Counted from the first letter of the stretch, positions 17,972-27,452 are shown. The stretch: DNA of 64,000 nt from Renibacterium salmoninarum ATCC 33209 (GCF_000018885.1 NC_010168.1:930001-994000), one strand, 5' to 3'. Notes: generated by a model not told the origin, from the sequence alone. Program-made: numbers and translations.

Positions 17972-18337
17972 ATGGCAGGGAAAACTACGACACGGTATCC
18001 GCAGGAGTTGAAGGATCGTACGGTGCGCATGGTGGCGGAGATGGAGGGTGCGTCTTCGGAGTGGGCGGCGATGCAAAAAGTTGCCCAGCTTTTGGGTGTG
18101 GGTGTGCCGGAAACGGTGCGTAAATGGGTCCGGCAAGCCGAGATCGATGTTGGTACTAGAACTGGAACAACGAGCACGGAATCGGCCGAGCTGAAACGGT
18201 TACGGCGTGAGAACGCTGAGCTGAAACGGGCGAACGCGATCCTTCGGAGTGCTTCAGCTTTTGTCGCGGTCGAACTCGACCGCCACAACACTGATCGTGA
18301 AATACATCAAGGACCATGCCGGTCACCGCGAGAATAA
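17972..18337 (+). CDS. IS994-like OrfA, copy 1
   Basis: 121 residues with an N-terminal HTH_Tnp_1 domain (RYPQELKDRTVRMVAEMEGA, ETVRKWVRQAEID) and a leucine-zipper-like segment (ELKRLRRENAELKRANAIL). It binds the element ends as part of the OrfAB transposase. The natural end for this family would be soon after VELDR. Here the frame runs on to TAA at 18335-18337 and is the same frame as OrfB, which is unusual (see findings). Confidence 0.8.
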   Translation: MAGKTTTRYPQELKDRTVRMVAEMEGASSEWAAMQKVAQLLGVGVPETVRKWVRQAEIDVGTRTGTTSTESAELKRLRRENAELKRANAILRSASAFVAVELDRHNTDREIHQGPCRSPRE

Positions 18338-18346
18338 TGGATTGCG

Positions 18347-19237
18347 GTGGGGTGTCGAGTCGATCTGCCAGGTGCTTACTGGGACGGGGTGAAGACCACC
18401 CCGTCCACGTACTACGAATGGGTGGATAAAACACGATCTCACCGAGAACAACGTGATGAGGTGCTCAAGCCCGTGATCCAGAAGGTGTATGCCGCTAATT
18501 ACGGGGTTTACGGCACCAGGAAAGTCTGGTTGGCGATGAACCGTGAAGGTGTGCCGGTGGCCAGGTGCACGGTAGAACGGCTCATGGGGTTACTTGGCAT
18601 ACAGGGTGCGGTCCGTGGCAAGGTCAAACGCACCACGATCAAAGACTCGAAGGCGGCCCGAGCGAAGGACTTGGTCCGCCGTGATTTCACACCAACGGCA
18701 CCGGATCGGCTATGGGTAGATGATTTCACCTATGTTTCGACCTGGTCCGGGTGGGTCTATGTTGCCTTCGTGATCGATGCTTACTCTCGGAGGATCCTGG
18801 GCTGGTCAGCGAGTGCTTCTATGAACACCGTGCTAGTGCTCAACGCAGTTAATCAGGCAATCTGGAGTCGTGAACGGGCCGGGGCTGAGATTTCCGGGGT
18901 GATTCATCATCACGATGCCGGGGCTCAATACGCCTCCTTGGCCTTCACCGAACGCCTGGCCCAGACCGGTATCCGCCCCTCGATCGGTTCTGTGGGTGAT
19001 AGTTACGACAACGTCTTGGCGGAAACCATCAACGGGCTTTATAAGACCGAGCTGATCAAACCCGGCAAGCCCTGGCGGACTCTAGAAGAAGTCGAAATCG
19101 GCACCGCTGAATGGGCCGATTGGTACAACCACCGAAGGCTCTACCAGTACTGCGGAGACATCCCACCAGTAGAGCTAGAAAACCACTACTACAATCACTA
19201 CCAGAGCACGGCAGCCGCCGACAGGCTCATCGTCTGA
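18347..19237 (+). CDS. IS994-like OrfB transposase, copy 1
   Basis: 296 residues with the rve integrase core, close to IS6110 OrfB (TINGLYKTELIKPGKPWR and RRLYQYCGDIPPVELE are almost the same). The catalytic triad is present: Asp in DDFTYVS, Asp in HHDAGAQY, Glu in LAETING, with D(35)E spacing. The first motif reads VDDFTY where copy 2 has VADFTY. Translation would need an internal GTG start or stop readthrough, because OrfA ends in the same frame nine bases upstream. Whether it is active is uncertain. Confidence 0.8.
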   Translation: MGCRVDLPGAYWDGVKTTPSTYYEWVDKTRSHREQRDEVLKPVIQKVYAANYGVYGTRKVWLAMNREGVPVARCTVERLMGLLGIQGAVRGKVKRTTIKDSKAARAKDLVRRDFTPTAPDRLWVDDFTYVSTWSGWVYVAFVIDAYSRRILGWSASASMNTVLVLNAVNQAIWSRERAGAEISGVIHHHDAGAQYASLAFTERLAQTGIRPSIGSVGDSYDNVLAETINGLYKTELIKPGKPWRTLEEVEIGTAEWADWYNHRRLYQYCGDIPPVELENHYYNHYQSTAAADRLIV

Positions 19238-19264
19238 GAAACCCTCAGGACACACCGGAGCGAT

Positions 19265-19618
19265 TCAGTCCACCACGGCGTCGAACATCAAAAGCGAAAC
19301 ATTCTGTTGCAGCCGCATCGCATCTTCTTGCGCATCGGAGAATCGAAAGAAGATTCCGGCGCTCCGGGCCAGCTCCCGATTATTCGAGGTGAGAAGTCGC
19401 CAAGCAAAGACGCGATCCACATCTAAGTTGTCCATGAAGTTCTGCGGTTCAACGACCTGCCAGTTTGGATTTGATGTCTCTGCGTTGACGCCATCTGCTG
19501 TGGCGAATCCACCGATTAGCTGCCCTTGCACCACTCGGTTTCGGTGCCGAAGCCAGCTATGTAAAACAAGGTCCTGGGCGTTGCCGAAAGAGGCGATCAT
19601 GATGCGCACGACAGACAT
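19265..19618 (-). pseudogene. Hypothetical protein truncated by the IS994-like copy
   Basis: The frame starts MSVVRIMIASFGNAQDLVLH at 19618 and ends in a stop formed by the last bases of the IS (19265-19267), so the C-terminus is lost. The N-terminal part reads like a small soluble protein. No family was recognised. The missing 3' part is not on the other side of the IS, where the recombinase fragment lies, which agrees with a deletion between them. Confidence 0.55.
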
Positions 19619-19649
19619 GGAGGCACTCCGAATATGGCCGAAAAAAGAA

Positions 19650-19683
19650 GAAGCTCCCAAGGCTTCTAACCATTGGGGGCTTC
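19650..19683 (-). terminator. Rho-independent terminator on the minus strand
   Basis: Arms 19650-19660 and 19673-19683 pair with one G-U. On the minus strand the stem is followed by CTTCTTTTTTC. It closes the 84-residue gene at 19754-20008. Confidence 0.75.
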
Positions 19684-19753
19684 GCTGAATTCGGCACCAG
19701 GCTTACATTAAGAAAGCGCGTCCGGTGGGTTAACTTTGTCGCTCAGGAAATCC

Positions 19754-20008
19754 TCAGCTGGCGCTTGGCTGCTTCACGATTCGAATCTGGTCATCGGCGA
19801 GGAGCATCGTGCGGCCTTGACCGTGATCCAGATGTATCCAGACCACCGAAAAATCTGCGGTGTGCTCGTCGACAACGCCAACTGAACTGCCACCATGGGG
19901 GTATTCCAGCCGAATTCGGTCACCGGGCCGAAGCTTGGTAAGCAGGCCGTCCTTAGTCCGAAAGTCTTCGATGTGCTTCTGCTGCGAAACTATATTGCTG
20001 TGTTTCAT
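19754..20008 (-). CDS. Hypothetical protein, 84 residues
   Basis: A small soluble protein (MKHSNIVSQQKHIEDFRTKD, later LRPGDRIRLEYPHGGSSVGV). The middle resembles a short SH3-like beta barrel (GDRIRLEYP, VDEHTADFSVVWIHLDHG). The frame is intact and followed by a good terminator on its strand, which supports it as a real single gene. The upstream GGAGGCGC site before the ATG is suitable. Function unknown. Confidence 0.65.
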   Translation of the reverse strand: MKHSNIVSQQKHIEDFRTKDGLLTKLRPGDRIRLEYPHGGSSVGVVDEHTADFSVVWIHLDHGQGRTMLLADDQIRIVKQPSAS

Positions 20009-20087
20009 AGCGCCTCCCCAAGCGATGGTCTTTGTTCAATATGCAATGAATCGGAGCCTAGCTGACGGGGATGAACTGCTGGTGAAC

Positions 20088-21002
20088 TCAGGCAGGCAGC
20101 TTAGTGTGGGTGAGAGTTTCGGCAACGTTCCAAAGTCTGGCGGCTACCTCGTCATTACGCATGGTGCGATTCAATCCGGCGACTCCGGTGGGGCCAACCA
20201 AGCCAAACTTTCCGGAGGGGCCGTAATAGCCTTTGTTGATTGCATCGGGGCTTGTTGCCGCATAAAGCATTGGCTCTGCGCCTTGTTCCACATCTTGTGA
20301 AGGCAGAATATTGAGCCGAGTGAACCAGGCGTTAGCAGGCTTCTCGGGGCCCAAGCTGGCGCCAGCCGTCTGTAGGTTGGTGTTGGTGTATTCGGGGTGC
20401 GCGGCATTGCTCATGAGGTTCCAGTTCCGCGCCAGTGCGACGTCGGCCAGGCGGCGAGCCAGCATCAAATCGGCCAGCTTAGATTGTGAGTAGGCCGGGA
20501 CGCTGCGGTAGCGACGTTGCCAGTTGAGGTCATTGAAGTTGATACGGCCAATGTTCGCCATCCCGGAGCTCATCGTGGTGATTCGAGGATCTTGGGCTTT
20601 CAGAATCAGTGGAAGCAGCCGATTGGTCAGCGCAAACGGCCCCAGGAAGTTACTGCTGAATTGCAGTTCAAAGCCGTCTTTTGTCTCGTTCCTCGACGGC
20701 GGAGTCATCACACCTGCATTATTGAGCAGCAGGTCAATTGGGCGGTCATCGGCGAGCAATCCACTCGCGAAATCTTCGACGCTGGCTAGATCGGCAAGGT
20801 CGACTCGTCGAACTTGCAATTGGGCCCCCGGATTAGCGCGTCGAATCTCAGCAGCGGCAGCCTCACCTTTTTCTGGGCTGCGGACTGCCATGATGATCAT
20901 CGCCCCGGCTGCGGCGAGACGCTTGGTGGCTTCTTTGCCGGTTCCGGAGTTCGCTCCGGTGATTACCGCAAGCTTTCCGCTCTGATCTGGGAAATTCTAC
21001 AT
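20088..21002 (-). pseudogene. Short-chain dehydrogenase with a stop at codon 2
   Basis: A 305-codon SDR of the retinol-dehydrogenase-like group. The NAD(P) motif TGANSGTG, the NNAGVM motif and the active-site YSQSK with the upstream SSG are all present. The natural ATG (21000-21002) is followed directly by TAG (20997-20999), probably AAG originally. The next in-frame ATG (20900) comes after the dinucleotide-binding motif, so any product would lack it. Initiation at a non-ATG codon upstream cannot be excluded. It is divergent from a broken TetR gene and shares an intact palindrome with it. Confidence 0.85.
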
Positions 21003-21030
21003 GATTTCCGAGCCTTTCCAAAAGTTTCTA

Positions 21031-21089
21031 AACTGGTTGGTTGATAATCTAGTAAAGTCCGGTCTCACTTGTTTGTCAACTAACCAGTT
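21031..21089. promoter_or_regulatory. Inverted-repeat operator between SDR and TetR genes
   Basis: AACTGGTTGGTTGA at 21031-21044 and TCAACTAACCAGTT at 21076-21089 are inverted repeats with one mismatch, centred in the 101-base divergent gap. Such repeats with ACTGGTT/AACCAGT halves are typical TetR-family sites. Both flanking genes are broken while the site is kept. Confidence 0.65.
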
Positions 21090-21103
21090 AGTAATATGTT
21101 GTT

Positions 21104-21666
21104 ATGGCTAGAGATGCACAGGCAACGAAGCAACGACTGTTAGAAGCTGCTGTCCAAGAATTCTCCCAGTACGGCATTGCTGGCGCCAGGGTGGATCGAA
21201 TCGCGGCCGTGGCCGGTATCGAATAAGGTACAGATTTATACCTAGCCTTTGCTTCCAAAGACGGGCTTTTTGATGCAGTTTTTGACGCCATGGTGATCGC
21301 GTTGATTGACGAGGTGCCGATTGATCCTTCGGAATCTTTCTGGCTATGCGGGGAGGCTGTTTGATTTTTCACTGGCTAAATCGGAGAAGATGCGTCTGGT
21401 GTTTTGGGACCAGTTAGAGCGCCAAGGTAAGGGAATTCGCAGTACTGAAAGTGCTGGCCGCGGGTGCGTGCAAAGAAGCTGCGCTGAAGCAGGTACAAGC
21501 TGAAGGATTGATCTCAGACCAATTGACTGCGCAGACGCTGCACCTGATGATCAGTGCCTTGGTGACGCAAGCAGTGTTTCAACTGCAGCCTGGCCACGGA
21601 ACTGCCGAACGCAAGTCGCTGCGCGCTTCTGTGCTGACCGCCGTCGGGCTGCTTAGCAGACCTTAA
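21104..21666 (+). pseudogene. TetR-family regulator, multiply broken
   Basis: The N-terminus is a normal TetR HTH (TKQRLLEAAVQEFSQYGIAG, VDRIAAVAGI) but a TAA follows at 21224-21226. The next segment (SKDGLFDAVFDAM) is in the same frame. A frameshift near 21325-21340 leads to SGYAGRLFDFSLA, and another near 21440 leads to the C-terminal helices (LAAGACKEAALKQVQAEGLI). At least three lesions. It would have repressed the divergent SDR gene and itself through the palindrome in the gap. Confidence 0.85.
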
Positions 21667-21694
21667 TTTTAGTTCTTTATCGCAGGGGCTTGCG

Positions 21695-21710
21695 TTGGAG
21701 TGCACTCCAA
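21695..21710 (+). promoter_or_regulatory. MerR-type operator in front of the aldo/keto reductase
   Basis: The perfect 16-bp palindrome TTGGAGTGCACTCCAA lies between a -35-like TTGCGT and a -10-like TAGCGT spaced 19 bases apart. That is the layout of MerR-family promoters, where the activator twists an over-long spacer. No MerR gene is adjacent, so the regulator would be elsewhere or lost. Confidence 0.5.
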
Positions 21711-21752
21711 GTCGTAGCGTGAAGCTATCGATACTTCAGCGAAAGGAACGCC

Positions 21753-22735
<983 letters not shown>

Positions 22736-22744
22736 TTTGCTCTT

Positions 22745-22807
22745 CCACTTGTGCGCAGTTGAGTAGGGTATCTCGGTGAAATACCCTACTCAACTGCGCA
22801 CAAGTGG
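22745..22807. terminator. 27-bp perfect hairpin after the aldo/keto reductase
   Basis: Arms 22745-22771 and 22781-22807 are perfectly complementary with a 9-base loop. The plus-strand stop lies nine bases before. It resembles the hairpin at 3313-3369 in length and position, with no T tract. Confidence 0.75.
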
Positions 22808-22848
22808 CAACGAAGCCAGCCGGAGCGACGAAGTCGCCCCCCCCTAAA

Positions 22849-22892
22849 CGTAAAACGTGGGCGCACCTCGAAAGATGCGCCCACGTTTTACG
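22849..22892. terminator. Bidirectional terminator between two aldo/keto reductase genes
   Basis: Arms CGTAAAACGTGGGCGCA (22849-22865) and TGCGCCCACGTTTTACG (22876-22892), perfect 17-bp stem, 10-base loop, with T-rich bases in the arms. It probably serves the minus-strand gene. Confidence 0.75.
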
Positions 22893-22900
22893 GCTAAAGA

Positions 22901-23735
22901 TTACTTCGCTACGTGAACTTCGTCCGGGTGCGAGCCGACTCGGCCGTCTTTATCAAGTGCGTCGATGGTGGCGATTTCAGCATCGCTCAACTCGAAGTTG
23001 AAAACGTCAATGTTGGCGGCAATCCGCTCTGGAGTGACCGACTTGGGGATCACCACGTTGCCAACCTGAATATGCCAACGAATGATGACCTGGGCTGTGG
23101 ACTTGCCATGTGCCTCAGCAATCGCAGCCACTGCCGGGTCTTCAAGCAAGCTACCTTGTGCAAGCGGGCTCCAGGCTTCAGTGTGAATGCCGTGCTCTTT
23201 GCCGAACGCGCGCAGCTCACGCTGTTGCAGGTTCGAGTGTAGTTCGATCTGGTTAATCGCCGGAACTGTGCCACCCAGATCGATGATCTTCTGCAACTGG
23301 TCCGTTTTGAAGTTTGATACGCCAATAGCCTTGGCTTGGCCCGAGGCGTAGATTTCCTCGAAGGCTCGCCAGGTGTCCAAGTACAGATCGTGCTTCGGCT
23401 TTGGCCAGTGGATCAGGTAAAGGTCTACGTAATCCAGGCCCAGCTTCTGAAGGCTCGCTTCAAAGGCGGCCAAAGTCTTTTCGTAGCCTTGTTCCACGTT
23501 CCACAATTTGGTGGTCACGAAGAGCTCGCTGCGGTCTACACCGGATTCGGTGAGGAACTGGCTGATCGCCTTGCCCACACCTGCTTCGTTTCCGTAAATT
23601 GCTGCGGTAGCCCGAGTTCAGCGCGCTCAGCACGGCTGCGGTTGCCTGATCATCCGGCACTTGCCAGACGCCCAAACCGAGCTGAGGCATGCTGACGCCG
23701 TTATTTAGGGTGACGTTGGGAACGTTCACAGTCAC
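22901..23735 (-). pseudogene. Aldo/keto reductase (2,5-diketogluconate reductase type) with active-site deletion
   Basis: The N-terminal frame (MTVNVPNVTLNNGVSMPQLG to LNSGYR) and the C-terminal frame (YGNEAGVGKAISQF to HPDEVHVAK) belong to one AKR of about 277 residues. At the join (about 23615) the DNA reads CTACCGCAGCAATTTAC where the family has codons for GYRSIDTAAIYG. About 14 bases, probably between two CCGC repeats, are missing. This shifts the frame and removes the catalytic Asp. The rest (WPKPKHD, GVSNFK, QIELHSNLQQ, PKSVTPERI) is intact. Confidence 0.85.
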
Positions 23736-23798
23736 AGAGATCTCCTTGATTGTTGCTTACTTAAAGCGGCAACTGACATGTTTGGCGAGATATTCCGC

Positions 23799-24794
23799 CT
23801 ACAACCACTTCTTCCGTTTAAAGATCAGATACATTCCGCCAGAGAGCAAGATCATGACGGCAATAGCATAGGGGTAGCCGAACTCCCACTTGAGCTCGGG
23901 CATCACGTCGAAGTTCATGCCATAGACGCTGGCCACAAACGTTGGCGCGAAGAAAATTGCCGCCCAGGACGAGATTTTCTTGACCTCTTCGTTTTGTTTC
24001 GTGCCAGCTTCGTTGAGTCGATTCGCAGTCAGGGTGCCATCAACGGTCAAGGCGTTTTGCAGCAATTCGCGGAAGCCGTTCGCCTTGGTGGTCAGTCCCA
24101 CCACGTGATCTTCAACATCGCGAAGGCTGCGCTGCAATTCAATATCAATATCGTATTTTTCAAACCCTGACTTCAACGCCGCGATGATGCCAATCAACGG
24201 GTTCAAGGCGCGTTGGAAAAGAATTACTTCACGAGAAAGCTTGTAAATACGGCGGGAAACATTGGGATCGCCAGCAAAGAGCTGGTCTTCAATCTCATCA
24301 ATATCGTTTTCCAACCCAGCGACCACGGGCGCGTAGTCGTCAACGACCTGGTCCAGAATCGCGTACAAAACCGCCTCTGGCCCCAAAGCCAGCAGTTCGG
24401 GCCTAGCTTCCAGCCGCCGTCGAACTTGGGCGACGCCGGAGGTCTCAGCGTGCCGGATGGTGATGACAAAATCCTTACCGGTGAAGATATGCAGCTCGCC
24501 GAATTCAACTTCTTCTTCGGCATCGATGTACCTGGCTGGTCGCAAGACGGTGAAAAGGTTGTTGTCGTAACGCTCAATCTTGGGCCGCTGATGCGCCGAA
24601 ATTGCGTCTTCTACCGCCAGCTCATGCAAGCCAAATTCGTCGGCGACCGAAGCCATTTCCTTGGCGGTGGGACGGTAAAGCCCAATCCAGGCCATTCCGC
24701 CGCGCTCGGCAAGAGTCTCGTAGGTTTGCTGCAAGCTCGCCGGATCTGCGGTCCGCCGGCCCTGGACATATACGGCGTTGTCGATAATGGTCAC
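23799..24794 (-). CDS. corA: CorA-family magnesium/cobalt transporter
   Basis: A 331-residue CorA protein: a large cytoplasmic N-terminal funnel, two C-terminal membrane helices, and the selectivity signature YGMN at about residues 291-294. After the loop PELKW comes the second helix and a basic tail FKRKKWL. It takes up Mg2+ (possibly Co2+/Ni2+) as a pentamer in the inner membrane. Start MTIIDNAVYVQGRR. No damage. It lies between a broken reductase and an Lrp regulator, with no evident functional link. Confidence 0.92.
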   Translation of the reverse strand: MTIIDNAVYVQGRRTADPASLQQTYETLAERGGMAWIGLYRPTAKEMASVADEFGLHELAVEDAISAHQRPKIERYDNNLFTVLRPARYIDAEEEVEFGELHIFTGKDFVITIRHAETSGVAQVRRRLEARPELLALGPEAVLYAILDQVVDDYAPVVAGLENDIDEIEDQLFAGDPNVSRRIYKLSREVILFQRALNPLIGIIAALKSGFEKYDIDIELQRSLRDVEDHVVGLTTKANGFRELLQNALTVDGTLTANRLNEAGTKQNEEVKKISSWAAIFFAPTFVASVYGMNFDVMPELKWEFGYPYAIAVMILLSGGMYLIFKRKKWL

Positions 24795-24808
24795 GGTCTA
24801 TTATCTGC

Positions 24809-25279
24809 TTATTTCGCGGCCAAACCATGCAGCAACGGCTCAACCCGATAGGGGATGTGTTCGTGCAGTGCCAGCGAGGTTTCAGTTCGGATCACGCCGC
24901 GAATTCTCAACAACGCGCGCAGGGCGCTCTGCAGATGCTGTACATCGCGAGCGGCCAACCGGCACCAGACATCGCCCCGGCCAGAGATCTCATGGACTTC
25001 AAGTACCTGGGACTGCTTGCGCAACGCGGTCACCACGCTGTCGAGCTCGCGGTGACTGACCTCAATGGTCACGAAGGCGACCACATCATAGCCGACGACG
25101 GCGAGGTCAACTTCCCGGCCGCCGCTGCGGATCGCGCCGGACTTGAGTAGGCGGCGGATGCGCGATTCTGCAGTATTGCGCGCCACACCAAGCCGATCGC
25201 TCAATTCGCCGATCTGGGCTCGCGGATCATTGATCAATTCCAGCAGCAGCGCAAGGTCCGTGGCATCGAGTTGATTCAT
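24809..25279 (-). CDS. Lrp/AsnC-family regulator
   Basis: 156 residues: N-terminal HTH (LINDPRAQIGELSDRLGVAR NTAESRIRRL) and C-terminal AsnC ligand-binding domain (VTIEVSHRELDSVVTALRKQ, VHEISGRGDVWCRLAA). The start at MNQLDATDL (25279) is preferred; an ATG 15 bases upstream is possible. It is divergent from an MFS exporter, with a perfect 10-bp inverted repeat between them. It probably controls the exporter in response to an amino acid or related metabolite. Confidence 0.85.
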   Translation of the reverse strand: MNQLDATDLALLLELINDPRAQIGELSDRLGVARNTAESRIRRLLKSGAIRSGGREVDLAVVGYDVVAFVTIEVSHRELDSVVTALRKQSQVLEVHEISGRGDVWCRLAARDVQHLQSALRALLRIRGVIRTETSLALHEHIPYRVEPLLHGLAAK

Positions 25280-25307
25280 ATGTTCAGTATGCACCCTGTT
25301 GAAAAGC

Positions 25308-25334
25308 TCAAATTGATCAAAATCATCAATTTGA
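25308..25334. promoter_or_regulatory. Palindromic operator between Lrp-type regulator and MFS exporter
   Basis: TCAAATTGAT (25308-25317) and ATCAATTTGA (25325-25334) are perfect inverted repeats with 7 bases between. The site is 29 bases upstream of the regulator start, in the divergent gap. It fits an A/T-rich Lrp/AsnC site; the assignment is inference. Confidence 0.65.
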
Positions 25335-25458
25335 ATGTAAATGAAGCGCTCACTAATCAGCTAGGCCACAGTCTAATGATTGAAAGCACCAAAAATGCTT
25401 GAATTTTTTGTCATCATAATGTGATCGGGAACACATTACCATTATTTCGGAACTCAGA

Positions 25459-26694
25459 ATGCGTTCGGCCGTGGCCGGCAGCAAAGGCTGGGACGCTTCG
25501 AGAACCGCTCGGCTAGCCCTGGCCGGCGTCGCACTTTTCCTGATTTTAGTGGGCGCAAATTTGGCAACGCCGCTGTATCCGTTGCTGCAAGCATCCCTGG
25601 GTCTGGGCTCTTTTGGTGTGACTGTCGCCTTTAGCAGCTACGTCCTCGCGCTGATTGCCGGATTGCTCATTGCCGGGCACTGGTCAGATCACATTGGTCG
25701 CCGCGCAGCCCTGTTACTCGCTGTGCTTCTGGGCCTTGCTGGTGGGCTGCTCTTTGCGAACGCTCAAGACCTGCTGATGCTTTCGGCCGGCCGCGCGTTA
25801 CAAGGCTTAGGCGTTGCTTTGGCAACCGGCGCGAGTTCGGTCGCGCTGCGTGAATTATTGCCAAGTCGACCTGAATGGGCCTCGCGCTTCACGCTGCTGG
25901 CATCCTCAGATGGCGTGGCCGCTGGTCCGGTCATTGGCGGCTTGCTTTCCTTACTTCCAGAGCCCACAAAGACGCCATTCCTGGTGCATGCCGTGCTGCT
26001 GGTGTTGCTGTTGGTGCCGTTGGTGCTTTTGCGGGCCCGTCCAGCGATTGGGCTGGGTAGTCGATTGAGTAATGGCGAGGATGCTATTTCGGCATTCAAA
26101 GTGCTTGCGCCCCGACGTCCGGCGATTTCGAAGGCAGCCCGCAGCCAATTCTGGACGGCGTCGGCTGTTGGATTTTTGAGTTTTGCGGTTTTCGGATTCT
26201 GTCTTTCGCTAGCACCCGGCTATTTCGCTCAGATTGTCGGTGTTGACTCCCGACCGTTGATTGGCTTGCTTGCCGGCATGACCTTGGCTTCGTCTGCGCT
26301 CAGCCAGCTGATTCGAGTTGGCGGCCGTCTCTTGGCTCCGCTGAGTCTCGGCATCATGGCAGTGTCGGTGGCACTTTTGGGTGTTGCTGGCGCCTTCGGT
26401 ATTGCTTGGCTCCTGATTGCGTCCAGCATTACCGCCGGGCTGGGGCAGGGGCTCGCTTTCCGGGTGGTTTTCAACCAAGTCTCGCTTGCCGTCGAGCCAG
26501 CGAAACACGCTCAGATTGTGAGCGCGGTGTATGTACTGACCTATCTTGGCAGCGCAGTTCCCGTTCTAGGCTTAGGTTTTGCCGCGGCACAGTGGGGGCT
26601 ACCGACGGCGATAATTGGCTTTGTTATGTTGATTTCATTGGCGCTCATGGTGCTTGCTGGCGTTGTGCTGAATTGTGTTGCACGCCCGAGTTAA
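25459..26694 (+). CDS. MFS transporter, probable exporter
   Basis: 411 residues with about 12 hydrophobic segments and the MFS loop 2-3 signature GHWSDHIGRRAAL near residues 74-86. The drug:H+ antiporter-like arrangement suggests efflux of a small molecule from the cytoplasm. The substrate cannot be read from sequence. It is divergent from the Lrp-type regulator, so an amino-acid-like substrate is possible. Start at ATG 25459; the ribosome site is weak. The frame is intact. Confidence 0.85.
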   Translation: MRSAVAGSKGWDASRTARLALAGVALFLILVGANLATPLYPLLQASLGLGSFGVTVAFSSYVLALIAGLLIAGHWSDHIGRRAALLLAVLLGLAGGLLFANAQDLLMLSAGRALQGLGVALATGASSVALRELLPSRPEWASRFTLLASSDGVAAGPVIGGLLSLLPEPTKTPFLVHAVLLVLLLVPLVLLRARPAIGLGSRLSNGEDAISAFKVLAPRRPAISKAARSQFWTASAVGFLSFAVFGFCLSLAPGYFAQIVGVDSRPLIGLLAGMTLASSALSQLIRVGGRLLAPLSLGIMAVSVALLGVAGAFGIAWLLIASSITAGLGQGLAFRVVFNQVSLAVEPAKHAQIVSAVYVLTYLGSAVPVLGLGFAAAQWGLPTAIIGFVMLISLALMVLAGVVLNCVARPS

Positions 26695-26710
26695 CAGGGG
26701 CAAAATAATC

Positions 26711-26756
26711 GCAAAGAACTCTTTGCAAAGTAAGTGTTGCAAAGAGTTATTTGCAA
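26711..26756. promoter_or_regulatory. Tandem palindromes upstream of the ArsR-type gene
   Basis: GCAAAGAACTCTTTGC (26711-26726) and TTGCAAAGAGTTATTTGCAA (26737-26756) are two palindromes sharing the GCAAAG half-site. The outer arms AACTCTTTGCAA/TTGCAAAGAGTT also pair. They end 43 bases before the regulator start, which fits autoregulation. Confidence 0.6.
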
Positions 26757-26798
26757 GCCTAGAGTCTTCCTACGAGCACTCCAGCTGTTGTCCGGAAC

Positions 26799-27452
26799 TT
26801 GCCAAACAGTTCGGTTTCTCGACCGAGAGACCTAGACATGGCATCTTTGAAAGCACTCGCACACCCCTTGCGTGTGCACATCCTGGAATCCTTGTCTCGC
26901 TTCGGCCCGCAGACGGCGTGCAGCCTGGGGAAGATTCTCGACGAATCCAGCGGTTCCACCAGTTACCACTTGCGTCAGTTAGCCAAACACGGATTTGTGC
27001 AGGAAATTGAAGGTAAAGGAACCGCTAGGGAGCGCTGGTGGCAGCGAAGTGCTGGTGGTTTCAACGTTCCGTCATCGAAGTCATTCAGCAATCCAGAGAT
27101 GATCGAGGCTACCCGGCTGATCAACAACAATGTTGCAGCGTATCGGTCAGAGTTGCTCGCTGACTTTATGGCGCATGGTGACGATGTGCTGAATCTTGAA
27201 TGGGCTGAGGTGAGCTCAATAGGTACTTCAACACTGCCAATGAACGCGACGCAAATGGCCAAGTGCGTCGAGAAAATCAACGAATACTCGCGAATGCTCA
27301 TCGATCAGATCAAAGCCGATGGTGAGCTTGAAGGCCAACGAGCGGTACAGATTCATATCAACGCGTTCCCGATCTTGGATCCACAGCTAGATACTTTTCC
27401 TGCTGAAGAGCAGGCCCCATCAAACACTTCTTTAAGGAGCAATCATGAATAA
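26799..27452 (+). CDS. ArsR/HTH_20-type regulator
   Basis: 217 residues with an N-terminal winged HTH (LKALAHPLRVHILESLSRFG, TSYHLRQLAKHGFVQEIEG) and a longer C-terminal helical region (MIEATRLINNNVAAYRSELL), as in Micrococcaceae HTH_20 regulators that sense small organic ligands. Start is TTG at 26799; ATG at 26838 (MASLKALAHP) is also possible. It overlaps a 63-residue gene by eight bases. In relatives an MFS transporter often follows; here only the small gene does. Confidence 0.8.
   Translation: MPNSSVSRPRDLDMASLKALAHPLRVHILESLSRFGPQTACSLGKILDESSGSTSYHLRQLAKHGFVQEIEGKGTARERWWQRSAGGFNVPSSKSFSNPEMIEATRLINNNVAAYRSELLADFMAHGDDVLNLEWAEVSSIGTSTLPMNATQMAKCVEKINEYSRMLIDQIKADGELEGQRAVQIHINAFPILDPQLDTFPAEEQAPSNTSLRSNHE

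Larger units (their letters stand above)
17922..19267 (+). mobile_element. IS994-like element, copy 1 (IS3 family, IS6110-like)
   Basis: 1346 bp. It begins TGAATCGCCCCGGTGTGTCC and ends with the imperfect complement, GGACACACCGGAGCGATTCA. It differs from copy 2 (38064-39409) at only about six bases. The 3-bp flanks do not match (CCC left, GTC right), unlike copy 2, and both neighbouring genes are truncated at the element. This points to a deletion or rearrangement at this copy after insertion. The name IS994 is from memory of the R. salmoninarum element. Confidence 0.85.
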
